A stretch of 64,000 nt of DNA, taken from contig NZ_CP160402.1 in the NCBI RefSeq assembly GCF_040730185.1, positions 7,936,001 to 8,000,000 of the forward strand, read 5' to 3'. Below the pieces are notes generated by a model. The model did not search any database and was not told the DNA's origin. It saw only the letters and a list, made by a program, of their open reading frames with translations. The stretch's first letter is position 1. Every line of letters begins with the position of its first letter. Source of the stretch: Streptomyces sp. Je 1-332 (GTDB lineage: Bacteria; Actinomycetota; Actinomycetes; Streptomycetales; Streptomycetaceae). The translations under genes and the position numbers were made by a program. Below are positions 1 through 8,470 of this stretch, one piece after another.

Positions 1-552
1 CGGGTCCATCATCGCGGCGGGATCGGTCCATGGGGCGTCGGCGCCGAGCAGGCGGTCGAGTGCGTCCGTGGTGACGGGGAGCAGGTCCGCGTCCAGCTGG
101 GCCGCGAGGTAGCTGTGGAGCGCGGTGAGGGCCTGGCGGGGGCTCGCGGCGTGGGTGATCTCCAGGGGGCCGTCGAAGCCGGCGAAGCGGACCTGTTCGT
201 GTGCGGGCCTGCCGTCGTTGAACGCCTTTGCCCAGCGCACGAGTTCGCGGTTGGCCGCATGGGTGTCCCAGCCGTGGCTGAAGCCGTGCTTCACGACGTC
301 GTCGAGAGTGCCGGTGCCCGAAGTGACGTAGTCGTCCACTGCCAGACCCCTCATGCAGTCGCTCTCGATCGCGATCGTCCGGTAGCCCTCCCGCTCGGTG
401 AGCTGCTGGAAGAGCTCGTTGCGCAGGTCGAGCAGTGCGTCCTCGCCGTGGGTGGGCTCGCCCACGGCGAGCAGTCGCGGCCGGGCCGGGAGGAGGTTCA
501 TGACGGTGGCCGCGTCGACGGAGCGCACGGTGTCCTTGGTGTCAGTAGCCAT
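1..552 (-). CDS. Erythromycin esterase family protein (C-terminus beyond window)
   Basis: Only the first 184 residues are visible; the 3' end lies off the left edge. The start is the ATG at 552. Residues about 29-34 read GEPTHG, the signature of the erythromycin esterase (Ere/succinoglycan biosynthesis) superfamily, followed by an ELRN-like stretch (DLRNELFQQL) and IAIESD. Members are hydrolase-like proteins that open macrolide lactones in the best-known cases; most actinobacterial members have no proven substrate. The divergent MerR/TioE-type regulator, 46 bp away, probably controls it. Resistance function is inference; family call is strong. Confidence 0.85.
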   Translation of the reverse strand, partial: MATDTKDTVRSVDAATVMNLLPARPRLLAVGEPTHGEDALLDLRNELFQQLTEREGYRTIAIESDCMRGLAVDDYVTSGTGTLDDVVKHGFSHGWDTHAANRELVRWAKAFNDGRPAHEQVRFAGFDGPLEITHAASPRQALTALHSYLAAQLDADLLPVTTDALDRLLGADAPWTDPAAMMDP

Positions 553-567
553 GCCTTAAACGCTATC

Positions 568-587
568 GTTGAACCAACGGTTGAAAC
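568..587. promoter_or_regulatory. Candidate MerR-type operator between the divergent genes
   Basis: The 46-bp gap contains two overlapping palindromes: GTTG-AAC-CAAC (568-578) and CAAC-G-GTTG (575-583), so GTTGAA occurs twice about 14 bp apart. MerR-family activators bind dyads placed inside the promoter spacer, which fits such a tight divergent arrangement. Binding by the neighbouring regulator is inferred from position only. Confidence 0.4.
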
Positions 588-598
588 TTTGCAGCGGC

Positions 599-1405
599 AT
601 GGGCGGTCCAATGGGACGAAACCTTCAAAGCGGTGAGCGGCTCAGGCCCGTGGATCTGGCGCGCGGGCACGGTCTGTCCACCCAGGCGGTCAGGAACTAC
701 GAGGAGGCCGGGATCCTCCCGGCCGCCGATCGCTCGCCGCACGGCTATCGCGCCTACACCTCGCTGCACGCGCGGGCGCTGCGCGCTTTCCTCGCCCTGG
801 TGCCCGGCCACGGCCACCGGACCGCGACGGCCATCATGCGGGCCGTGAACCGAGGTGAGGTCGAGGAAGCGTTCCGCCTCATCGACGAGAGCCACGTCCA
901 GCTCCTTGAGGACCGGCGGACCCTCCAGGCTGTGGAGAGGGCACTTCGAGACCTGGGGTCCGCGACACCGCTGTCCGGTGCCGGTGCCGGGCCCGGGGCA
1001 GGGGCCTGGGCCGGTTCCGAGGGCATGTTCGTCGGGCCGCTGGCCGGACAGCTCGGGATCCGGCCCGCGACCCTGCGCAAATGGGAGACGGCCGGATTGG
1101 TGAGCCCGCGCCGGGACCCGCGGACCGGCTACCGCGTCTACGACGAGGCCGACGTACGGGATGCCCGGCTGGTGCACCAACTCAGGCGGGGCGGCTATCT
1201 GCTGGAGCGGATCGCCCCGCTGATCGCCCAGGTGCGGGCGGCCGGTGGCCTCGAGCCCCTGGAGGCCGCGTTGAGCGACTGGCGCGGCAGGCTGGTCACC
1301 CGCGGACGGGCGATGCTGACCGGCGCCGCCGAGCTGGAGACATACCTGAGCGAGAGCGGGCTCTCAGGAAGGTCAGGGCGAGCCCACTCCAAATCTGCGG
1401 AGTAG
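599..1405 (+). CDS. MerR family regulator with two MerR HTH domains (TioE-like)
   Basis: 268 residues from the ATG at 599 (611 is an alternative; the longer TTG at 569 falls inside the operator). There are two MerR-type winged-helix units: the first at about residues 15-70 (RPVDLARGHGLSTQAVRNYE, with GYRAY), the second at about 140-210 (LAGQLGIRPATLRKWE, with GYRVYDEADVRDARLVHQLR). The tandem arrangement is the one seen in TioE-type regulators. No C-terminal ligand domain of the TipA or BmrR sort is seen. It diverges from the erythromycin-esterase-like gene, its likely target. Confidence 0.85.
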   Translation: MGGPMGRNLQSGERLRPVDLARGHGLSTQAVRNYEEAGILPAADRSPHGYRAYTSLHARALRAFLALVPGHGHRTATAIMRAVNRGEVEEAFRLIDESHVQLLEDRRTLQAVERALRDLGSATPLSGAGAGPGAGAWAGSEGMFVGPLAGQLGIRPATLRKWETAGLVSPRRDPRTGYRVYDEADVRDARLVHQLRRGGYLLERIAPLIAQVRAAGGLEPLEAALSDWRGRLVTRGRAMLTGAAELETYLSESGLSGRSGRAHSKSAE

Positions 1406-1453
1406 CGTTCGAAGTGGGTAGGAGGGTGACACGCGTCGATGAGAGGAGACGGT

Positions 1454-2407
1454 GTGGCGTCGGACGACAAGGACCCGGAGCGTTTGCTGGACGGGTTGTC
1501 GGTGGATGAGGCCCGGCCGGAGCGCCCGGTGCTGCTCGACGCGGACGGAGAGCCGCTGCGGACCTGGCGGGAGAACTATCCCTACTCGGAGAAGATGAGG
1601 CGCAGGGAGTACGAGCGCCAGAAGCGGATCCTGCAGATCGAGCTGCTGAAGCTGCAGAGATCGGTGCGTGAGCAGGGCCAGCGCATCGTGATCGTGTGCG
1701 AGGGACGCGACGCGGCGGGCAAGGGCGGCACGATCAAACGCTTCACCGAGCGCCTCAACCCCCGCGGGGCCCGCATCGTGGCGCTGGACAAACCCACTGA
1801 ACGGGAAGCCGGGCAGTGGTACTTCCAGCGTTACGTGGCGCAACTGCCGTCCGCCGGTGAAATCGTCTTCTTCGACCGGTCCTGGTACAACCGAGCCGGC
1901 GTCGAGCCCGTCATGGGCTTCTGCACTCCACACCAGCACGAGGAGTTCCTCCAGCAGGCGCCGCTGTTCGAGAAGATGATCACTGATGACGGCATCGTGC
2001 TGGTCAAGTTCTGGTTCTCCGTCTCCAGGGCGGAGCAGCGCACACGCTTCGCCATCCGCCAGGTCGATCCCGTACGTCAGTGGAAGCTCTCGCCCACGGA
2101 CCTGGCCTCGCTGGATCTCTGGGACGCGTACACCCGCGCCAAGGTGGACATGTTCCGCGCCACGGACACCGTCCATGCTCCGTGGTCGGTGATCAAGTTC
2201 AACGACAAGCGCCGCGGGCGCCTCGAAGCGATCCGGCACCTGCTGCTGTCCGTCGACTACGCGTCGATGGACAAGGAGGCGGTGGGGGAGGCGGACCCGC
2301 TCATCATCGGTCCGGCCGACACGCTGCTGGAAGCGGACGAGGACCCGACGGACCTGTCACCCAGCCGAATCGCCCAGAATGAGGAAGGGCCCGGCAAGCA
2401 CCCGTGA
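1454..2407 (+). CDS. ppk2: Polyphosphate kinase 2 (PPK2)
   Basis: PPK2 transfers phosphate between polyphosphate and nucleotides (usually making NTP/NDP from polyP). The protein is 317 residues from GTG 1454, chosen because AGGAG ends 5 nt upstream; an ATG at 1439 lacks such a site. Walker A is GRDAAGKGG (residues 84-92), the lid region follows, and Walker B is FFDRSWYNRAGVE. One PPK2 domain of normal length is present. Its stop overlaps the GTG of the next, broken, PIG-L gene (GTGA, 2404-2407), so the two were once translationally coupled. Confidence 0.93.
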   Translation: MASDDKDPERLLDGLSVDEARPERPVLLDADGEPLRTWRENYPYSEKMRRREYERQKRILQIELLKLQRSVREQGQRIVIVCEGRDAAGKGGTIKRFTERLNPRGARIVALDKPTEREAGQWYFQRYVAQLPSAGEIVFFDRSWYNRAGVEPVMGFCTPHQHEEFLQQAPLFEKMITDDGIVLVKFWFSVSRAEQRTRFAIRQVDPVRQWKLSPTDLASLDLWDAYTRAKVDMFRATDTVHAPWSVIKFNDKRRGRLEAIRHLLLSVDYASMDKEAVGEADPLIIGPADTLLEADEDPTDLSPSRIAQNEEGPGKHP

Positions 2408-2933
2408 CGGCCCGCGCCCCGAAGCCCGCCCCCACGCCCGTGCCGAGCCTGCTCGCGGTTTTCGCCCACCCGGACGACGAGTCCCTGTCGGCGGGCGGCG
2501 TGCTCGCCCGGCACGCAACCGCGGGCGCCCGCACCGCAGTCGTCACGGCGACATGGGCCGCGGACACCACACGCGCCACCGAGCTGACCCGGGCACTTCA
2601 GCTCCTCGGCGCGGGTCCACCGCGCATGCTCGGATACGCCGACGCCCGCGTACCACGGTCTGGGGCGGGCGACTGGCCGCGACAGGCAAGGCCATGCACA
2701 GTGTTCCGGACGAGTGGGTCACCGCGACCGTCGATGTCGGGCCCTGGCTGGAACAGAAAGTAGCCGCGGTGCTGGCCCACCGCACCGAGGTGGAGCGGGG
2801 GGCCGTCCCCGGGCTGATCGCGGGCCTTTCGGCAGCGGAACGGGCACAGCTGCTGTCCACCGAGTGGTACATCCGCCACGACCCAGGCCACGCCAGGCCG
2901 GCAGTGGCAGCACAAACGGAACTGACGGTCTGA
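2404..2933 (+). pseudogene. Broken PIG-L family deacetylase
   Basis: PIG-L (LmbE-like) proteins are zinc N-deacetylases of sugar-amine substrates, in actinobacteria including mycothiol-pathway relatives. The first ~80 residues (frame of GTG 2404) carry the zinc motif FAHPDDESLSAGG and end with GYADARVP. The characteristic C-terminus (HSVPDEWVTATVDV, then QKVAAVLAHRTEVERG and STEWYIRHD) continues in another frame from about 2690 to the TGA at 2931. The middle of the protein, with the second zinc-histidine region, is missing, so the gene has an internal deletion plus a frame change around 2655-2690. It is not expected to be active. Confidence 0.8.
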
Positions 2934-2952
2934 ATGAAGGGGGAGTCCGCGT

Positions 2953-3738
2953 ATGACCGCGTTACATGTGACGGTGTGGGACGAGACCGGCGGTGAGGCA
3001 GCACCTGCGGTCTTCGCGCACAACATTTTCACGTGGGGCAGTGACGAGGCGTACGGGTTCGCCGCCCAGCGGCCGCTGTCCGACCGTAATCGCCTGCTCC
3101 TGGTGGATCGCCGCGGCTACGGCCGAAGCCCCGACACCGACCGGAGCGACTTCGACACCGACGCCGACGACCTGGTGCAACTCCTTGAACAGCAGGACGC
3201 GGGCGCGCACTTGGTCGGCCACGGCAACGGCGGCCTGGCAGCCATGCTCGCCGCCGGACGCCGTCCCGACCTCGTGCGTTCCCTGACGCTGATCCAGCCA
3301 TCCGCGTTCTCGGCGGCGGCCGGGCACCCGGTCGTCAAGGCCATGCTGGACCGGGTGCACGACAGTGCCGGCCTGCCGGACTCGGTGACGCCGGAGCAGT
3401 ACCTGCGCGCCTCCACCGAAGGCCTGGGCATGACCATGCCCGACCCCACCCCGCAGCGTCTTCGTGCCGTGGCCACCTCGATGCGCGAACGCCCGGTGTG
3501 GGAAGCAACCGTGCCCCTGGAGCCGTTGCGGGCCGCGCCCTGGCCGACGCTGGTGATCTGCGGAACCTGGCAGGACGCGCCGCAGACGTACCGCACGTAC
3601 GCGGGTGAGCCGCTGATCGCCTGCGCCGAAGCGGTGGCGGACGCCGTCGGTGGCCGGCTGCTGCGTGTGGAGGGCTACTACCCGCACACCCAGCAACCGG
3701 CCACGGTCAACACTGCCTTGAGGAACCTGTGGGCTTGA
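2953..3738 (+). CDS. Alpha/beta hydrolase fold protein lacking the nucleophile serine
   Basis: 261 residues. The fold is recognisable from the oxyanion-side strand, the LLLVDRRGYGRS turn, and a late histidine (YYPHTQ). At the nucleophile elbow, where GHSxGG is normal, the codons give GHGNGG (about residue 91), so the catalytic serine is glycine. Either the protein is inactive or non-hydrolytic, or it is a decaying gene like its upstream neighbour. RBS-like GGGGGAG lies before ATG 2953. Confidence 0.8.
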   Translation: MTALHVTVWDETGGEAAPAVFAHNIFTWGSDEAYGFAAQRPLSDRNRLLLVDRRGYGRSPDTDRSDFDTDADDLVQLLEQQDAGAHLVGHGNGGLAAMLAAGRRPDLVRSLTLIQPSAFSAAAGHPVVKAMLDRVHDSAGLPDSVTPEQYLRASTEGLGMTMPDPTPQRLRAVATSMRERPVWEATVPLEPLRAAPWPTLVICGTWQDAPQTYRTYAGEPLIACAEAVADAVGGRLLRVEGYYPHTQQPATVNTALRNLWA

Positions 3739-3765
3739 CCCGCGATGACGACGGAAGAGCGGCCG

Positions 3766-4620
3766 TCAGCGCTCGGCGAGGCCCGCGAGCAGCTGGGCGG
3801 CGGGCTTCGGGTGGACGAGCCAGCGCAGGTGGCTGCCCTCAAGGGTCCCGACGTCGAAGGTGTTGTCGGGGGTGAGCGCGTCGGCCTCGCGGATCATGCG
3901 GTCCTGCACGGCGAGCGGGACGCTCGCATCGTCCGTCAGGCGCACATAGGTCCTGGGAATGCGACCCCACGTGGCGGCCTGCGTCCGGTCGGCGGACGTG
4001 CCGACATCGAGGTTCTCGTCGGGCTGGAAGGTGTTCAGGAACGTCAGGAACTCCTCATCGGTGAGGTCGGCGGCGAAGGCCTGCTTCATAGCGGCGATCG
4101 TCTCCGGGGCGGCAGTCCGGAAGTTGACCCGGAGCAGGCCGAGTTCGGCGGGGTTCCCGACCAACGCCGACGCGAAGGCGGCCGGGTCGACACTCGCCAT
4201 CTCCGGCTCGGCGTAGTAGTCGCTGACATCCAGGTCCACGGGGCACCAGGCGGAGACATAAGCGATACGGTCGATCAGCTCGGGGCGGGCATTGCCCACC
4301 TTGGTGATGGTGGCGCCGCCTCTGCTGTGGCCGACGAGGATCGTCGGCCCGTTCTGTTTCGCTCTCTCGAGGACCTCGATCACACGGGCGGCATTGTCGG
4401 CGAGGGTGACTCCCTTGATGGATCCGGGGACTCCGGCTAGCGCGTCGAGATCCTGCGGCGCCTGGTATGCGGCGGCGTAGGTCGCCTCGAACCCGTGCCC
4501 GGGAAGGTCGACCGCGACCGAACGGTGGCCGAGGAGACCGAGCTCTGCCTGCAGCGGCGCGAACGAGAACGAGTTCGCGAAGGCACCATGAACAAAAACG
4601 AATGTCGGCTGATTTTGCAT
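3766..4620 (-). CDS. Alpha/beta hydrolase (EstC/salicylate-esterase-like)
   Basis: 284 residues from ATG 4620, which has GGAGG 8 nt upstream; the longer reading frame to 4728 has no such site. Motifs: FVFVHGAFANSFSF (oxyanion HG), AVDLPGHG, nucleophile elbow GHSRGG, a late aspartate region (VPLAVQDRMI) and the catalytic histidine in EGSHLRWLVHPK. The layout resembles small esterases of the EstC/methyl-salicylate esterase type. There is no signal peptide. It converges on the preceding hydrolase gene and stands alone on its strand. Confidence 0.87.
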   Translation of the reverse strand: MQNQPTFVFVHGAFANSFSFAPLQAELGLLGHRSVAVDLPGHGFEATYAAAYQAPQDLDALAGVPGSIKGVTLADNAARVIEVLERAKQNGPTILVGHSRGGATITKVGNARPELIDRIAYVSAWCPVDLDVSDYYAEPEMASVDPAAFASALVGNPAELGLLRVNFRTAAPETIAAMKQAFAADLTDEEFLTFLNTFQPDENLDVGTSADRTQAATWGRIPRTYVRLTDDASVPLAVQDRMIREADALTPDNTFDVGTLEGSHLRWLVHPKPAAQLLAGLAER

Positions 4621-4751
4621 GCCCGTAGCCTCCAACGAAAGGATCTTCGGAGCAAGCACGATTCGGCTGCTCCCGAGCCAACGCCCGTCCCGCGGCGCCA
4701 CCTTGCTGAGCAGCGGTCGGGTACCCATTCGTCCCCGCTTAGCCTTTGCCC

Positions 4752-5369
4752 ATGAGTGACGACACCTGGGACGCCCTGAACACGACTCCGATCGCGGAGA
4801 TACGGCGACGCGCCGCGATCATCGACACCCTTGCCGAGGTCGAACCGGTGACGGTGGAGAGCGCGGAGAGGTTCGCCTGGAACGACAGTGGTGGGCAATC
4901 GGCCGTGTGGTACTTCACGCCGGACGGCCGAGCGATGTTGCTGACCTTCGACCACGAGTCGGAGCTGAACCTCTACGCCGAAAGCACCTACGCGGTGCAA
5001 GAATCGCTGTACGCCGGAGTCCCCGCGGACCTCGTCCAGCTGGTACGCAACCGCCCTGAGAACTACGAGTCCTTGAACCTGACCGATCCGGAGACCGATG
5101 AGACGATCCACTACGCCGGCGGCGTGTTCTGGTTCGACGGCACGCGGTGGCAGGCCGCCGAAGGGTTCCTGGCCCACTGTGACCGGGAGGGCCTGGACGC
5201 CATGACCGAGTCCGGATTCGGCTACTGCCTCGACGACTACCTTTTCGGCCAGGAGTTCACCGCGGAGAGCTTCGTCGCCTACCGGCAGGACGACGGCTGG
5301 TACGACACCCCCGCGGAGAAGGACGAGGCGCTGGCCGCTGCCCGGTCCGTCTTCACCAGGCACGGATGA
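4752..5369 (+). CDS. Conserved hypothetical protein
   Basis: 205 residues from ATG 4752 (a TTG at 4746 is less likely). The composition is acidic and aromatic, with no signal peptide or membrane helix, and it looks like a small soluble cytosolic protein. Features include WYFTPDGRAMLLTFDHESEL and HYAGGVFWFDGTRWQAAEGF, suggestive of a beta-rich fold. There is little room for a leader before the ATG, so a leaderless transcript is possible. I do not recognise the family. It sits 47 bp upstream of the VOC gene in the same direction. Confidence 0.65.
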   Translation: MSDDTWDALNTTPIAEIRRRAAIIDTLAEVEPVTVESAERFAWNDSGGQSAVWYFTPDGRAMLLTFDHESELNLYAESTYAVQESLYAGVPADLVQLVRNRPENYESLNLTDPETDETIHYAGGVFWFDGTRWQAAEGFLAHCDREGLDAMTESGFGYCLDDYLFGQEFTAESFVAYRQDDGWYDTPAEKDEALAAARSVFTRHG

Positions 5370-5416
5370 CGTGGCGGAGCGGCCCGCTGGGAGGCCGCCC
5401 TGCATAGCATGACCTC

Positions 5417-5761
5417 ATGACCGTAGATCTGTTCGCGGGTATTCCCGTCCGCGACTACACCACGGCGGTGGCCTGGTACCAGCGACTGTTCGGCGGGCCG
5501 CCGGCCTTCCTGCCCAACGAGACCGAGGCGGTGTGGGAGCTCGGCGAACACCGGTACATGTTCATCGAGGTGCGGCCCGATCACGCCGGGCACGCCCTGC
5601 ACACCGTCTTCGTCGAGGACCTGGACGCCCGCCTCTCCGGGATCGCCGACCGAGGTCTGAGACCGGACACACGCGAGACCTACGCCAACGGCGTCCGCAA
5701 GGCCACCTACCGTGATCCGGACGGCAACGAAATCGGATTCGGCGGCGGCCCGACGGCCTGA
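5417..5761 (+). CDS. VOC (glyoxalase/bleomycin resistance) family protein
   Basis: 114 residues, a single vicinal-oxygen-chelate module pair. It starts with AGIPVRDYTTAVAWYQRLFG and ends with the typical YRDPDGNEIGFGGGP. Metal-ligand candidates are His at the HRYMFIEV strand and the C-terminal glutamate of DGNEIGF. Such single-domain proteins are metal-dependent enzymes or drug-binding proteins; the substrate cannot be told. Its 3' end overlaps, tail to tail by 55 bp, the end of the membrane protein on the other strand. Confidence 0.85.
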   Translation: MTVDLFAGIPVRDYTTAVAWYQRLFGGPPAFLPNETEAVWELGEHRYMFIEVRPDHAGHALHTVFVEDLDARLSGIADRGLRPDTRETYANGVRKATYRDPDGNEIGFGGGPTA

Positions 5762-7284
5762 CCGTCCCTCTCGGCGCAGAGGTAGGGGCGCGCGAGGAAC
5801 AGGGCGGTGGCGGTCAGGATGATGCCGAAGTAGACCGGGGCGAGGTGGATGAGGTCGGTGTAGTGGATCGTGCCGTGCACCACCACGGCTGGTAGGAAGC
5901 CGGCGGCCGCCGCCGTGGCCAGAGTCCAGAAGACCCAGGCCTCGCCCCGCCGCCAGCCCCACGCGCTGAGCAGCACGATCGCCACCGCGGCGGACATGAG
6001 GGCGCCCCCGAAACCCGCACGGTCGTGGGCGAGGAACGGCACGAGCCGCGGATTGACGGCTTCCAGGGTGCGTGTGTCGGAGCCCAGGAAGGTCAGGTCC
6101 GTCGGGACGAAGACATCGGTCAGACCGACGACCGAGATCACCGCCCCGCCGACGAAGAGCCCCGCACCCGTGAGAATCATCAGCAGCTGGCCCACCAGGG
6201 CGCGTCGGCGCTCCGGCTCCGGGCCCTCCGGCGCCACGCGCCACCGTGCTGTGTGCGGCGCGCGGCGTACCGCCGCGACGAACATCGGGAACAGCACGAG
6301 GGCGGTGGCCGTGTGCAGCGGTTCCACGAAGCCGGTGGCCAGGAAGTAGAACAAGGTGGGGAAGCCGATCGCCCCCGAGAGCAGATACACCTCACGCGCC
6401 CAGGGCCAGCCGCTTCGGATTCCGCCCACGGCGAGGCCCGTGTAGAGCGCGCCGATGGCCACCATCGTGCCGGCCATGGTGATCCGGTCGTGCTGGAGGA
6501 AGTGCACGAGGTGGTGGTTGGCCGCGTGCAGTTCGTGCAGCGTCATGCCGAGGTAGTCGCGGTCGTACCAGAGCAGCACCGGTCCGAGCGTGATCGCCGC
6601 GGCGCCGAGTCCCGCGCCCGTCATACCGAGCCCGACGAGCAGCGCCCACCACCAGGCGGGCCAGCGCCGGGGATTGCGGCCGACGTCGCGCAGCGCCGGA
6701 GCGGGCACGGTGGGCGTCGCGGCCTCGGTGACCCGCGCGAACCAGCCGGGTCCCGCGGCCACCAGCACCGCGGGGCGGGCGAGGACGACGGTGCCCGGAT
6801 CGTCGAGCGCGGTCGCGGCGGCGGACACCGACGCATCGCACACATGGACGACGTGGGGGTCGTCGCCGCTGGTGAATCCGTCGACATACGGCTTGAGGGC
6901 GGCCTCGGCCTCCGGGTCGCGGGCGCGGACGACCACCGGGACAGAGCGTCCTGCCGCGGCCTCGCGCACGGTCTCCGCATCAGCCGCCGAGACCGGCGCC
7001 ACCTCTACGACCCCGGCCCCGAGCGGGGACATGGCGCGGACCGTGTCGCGGGCGAGCGAGGGCGGGACGGATATGCCGAGGCGGACGGTGACGGGCACAC
7101 CTGCGATCTCACCGGCGAGCCGCTCCGGCGGATGGCGATGGCCGAACCCACGGGCGATCAACCGCGCGCCGGCGGGACGGGATCCGACCGAGGCCAGCAG
7201 CCGCAGGGCGGTGCGCTGCGAACGGCGCAGGCCGAGTACGGCAGCGGCGGCGCCACGCAGCGGCTGATACGTCCAGTCAGGCAT
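5707..7284 (-). CDS. Dihydroorotate-dehydrogenase-like domain fused to a duplicated polytopic membrane region
   Basis: 525 residues from ATG 7284, which overlaps the upstream monooxygenase stop by 8 bp. The first ~130 residues follow the start of class 2 dihydroorotate dehydrogenase (YQPLRG, ALRLLA, FGHRHPPERLAGEIAGVPV, VRLGISVPPS), but the flavin-site Lys/Asn motifs are not evident. From about residue 215 the protein becomes membranous with roughly eight helices. The membrane part looks duplicated: HFLQHDRITMAG in the first half matches PFLAHDRAGFGG in the second, with similarly spaced helices. The role is unknown; coupling to an FAD monooxygenase suggests a redox link. Confidence 0.7.
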   Translation of the reverse strand: MPDWTYQPLRGAAAAVLGLRRSQRTALRLLASVGSRPAGARLIARGFGHRHPPERLAGEIAGVPVTVRLGISVPPSLARDTVRAMSPLGAGVVEVAPVSAADAETVREAAAGRSVPVVVRARDPEAEAALKPYVDGFTSGDDPHVVHVCDASVSAAATALDDPGTVVLARPAVLVAAGPGWFARVTEAATPTVPAPALRDVGRNPRRWPAWWWALLVGLGMTGAGLGAAAITLGPVLLWYDRDYLGMTLHELHAANHHLVHFLQHDRITMAGTMVAIGALYTGLAVGGIRSGWPWAREVYLLSGAIGFPTLFYFLATGFVEPLHTATALVLFPMFVAAVRRAPHTARWRVAPEGPEPERRRALVGQLLMILTGAGLFVGGAVISVVGLTDVFVPTDLTFLGSDTRTLEAVNPRLVPFLAHDRAGFGGALMSAAVAIVLLSAWGWRRGEAWVFWTLATAAAAGFLPAVVVHGTIHYTDLIHLAPVYFGIILTATALFLARPYLCAERDGQAVGPPPNPISLPSGSR

Positions 7285-8470
7285 CAGTGGCCGCCGTCCC
7301 CGCCGCGGGCACCTGGTCACCAGGCGCCGTCCAGCCGAGAACCGCCGTCATGGAACGCAGCGCCGCCCGCTCCGGCACCAGCCGGGCGGCCGCGTCGCGC
7401 AGCAGCACGGCGGGCGGCCAGGCCAGTTGGCCCACTGCGCCGAGCCGGGCGGAGCGGCGCGAGATCGCCCGGGTCCTCGGGCGGCGCAGCAGGTCGTACG
7501 AGCGGAGCGCGGCCGGCACGTCCGGGGTGCCGTCGAGACAGTGGGCCAGGGTGACCGCGTCCTCCAGGGCCTGGCACGCGCCCTGGCCGAGGTTCGGGGT
7601 CATGGCATGGGCCGCGTCACCCAGGAGCGCGACCCGGCCGCGGACGAAGGAGGGCAGCGGCGGCAGGTCGTACAGGTCGTGCCGGAGCACCGCGTCCGGG
7701 GGGACGGAGGCCAGCAGGGTGGGGATGGGCTCGGGCCAGTCCCCGAACCGGCGCAGCAGTTCGCCGTGTTGCGAGGTCCCGGAAGCCACCTCTGCCCCCG
7801 CCGGAAGCGAAGCGGTCGCGAAGCAGTACATCCGTCCGCCCGGAAGCGCCGTGTAGCCGAACCTCTCACCGCGACCCCAGGTGGCCGCACCCTCGGAGGG
7901 CGGCGCGGCCAGCGGCTCGGTGACCATGCGCCAGGCTGAGTACCCGGCGTACCGAGGGCCTGCCGCATCGGGCCAGAGCGCGCCGCGGACCGCGCTGCGC
8001 AGCCCGTCGGCGCCGACCACGAGGTCGGGTCGGGACTCGCCGCCGGGGTGTTCCACGACCGGGCCGTGGTCGTCGTCACGGACCGCGGACACCTCGCTGG
8101 CCGGCCGCAGACTGTCGGCGGGCAACGCCTCGGTGAGCGCCCGCAGCAGGTCCGCGCGGTGCAGGACCACCAGGGGGTGGCCGAAGCGGCGGGCCAGCTC
8201 CGCGTTGTCCGTACGGGACAGCCAGCGGCCACGCCGGTCGCGTACGCCGCCGGTGGCCTCGACGGCGCCGAGTGCCCGGACGGTGCGGTCCAGGCCGAGT
8301 ACTTCGAGCGCCCGGAGCGCGTTCGGCCACAGGGAGATACCGGCGCCGATCTCGGTGAACTCGGGGGCCCGTTCGAGTACTTCGACTCGCCATCCCCGGC
8401 GGTGCAGGGCGATGGCCGCCGCGAGGCCGCCGATACCGCCGCCCACGATGGTCGCGGCGCGCTGCGCCAT
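7277..8470 (-). CDS. FAD-dependent monooxygenase (PHBH/UbiH type)
   Basis: 397 residues from ATG 8470 (GAGGAA just upstream). The N-terminal Rossmann FAD motif is TIVGGGIGGLAAAIALHRRG, then the DG motif VGADGLRSAVR, then the second FAD motif VALLGDAAHAMTPNLGQG, all three in class A flavoprotein hydroxylase order. Such enzymes hydroxylate aromatic or polyketide substrates using NAD(P)H and O2. The gene is the first of a two-gene operon whose stop overlaps the next start. A perfect 14-bp dyad (8541-8554) lies upstream. The substrate is unknown. Confidence 0.9.
   Translation of the reverse strand: MAQRAATIVGGGIGGLAAAIALHRRGWRVEVLERAPEFTEIGAGISLWPNALRALEVLGLDRTVRALGAVEATGGVRDRRGRWLSRTDNAELARRFGHPLVVLHRADLLRALTEALPADSLRPASEVSAVRDDDHGPVVEHPGGESRPDLVVGADGLRSAVRGALWPDAAGPRYAGYSAWRMVTEPLAAPPSEGAATWGRGERFGYTALPGGRMYCFATASLPAGAEVASGTSQHGELLRRFGDWPEPIPTLLASVPPDAVLRHDLYDLPPLPSFVRGRVALLGDAAHAMTPNLGQGACQALEDAVTLAHCLDGTPDVPAALRSYDLLRRPRTRAISRRSARLGAVGQLAWPPAVLLRDAAARLVPERAALRSMTAVLGWTAPGDQVPAAGTAATDA

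Noticed and set aside
2379..2933. Programmed frameshift in the PIG-L gene
   Set aside because: About 80 residues of the expected middle are missing, so a deletion explains the data; there is no slippery site plus structure at the junction.
6025..7554. Long plus-strand open frame opposite the membrane protein gene
   Set aside because: It is an antisense shadow of high-GC codon bias: composition lacks domain motifs, and the minus-strand genes have clear signatures and coupled starts.
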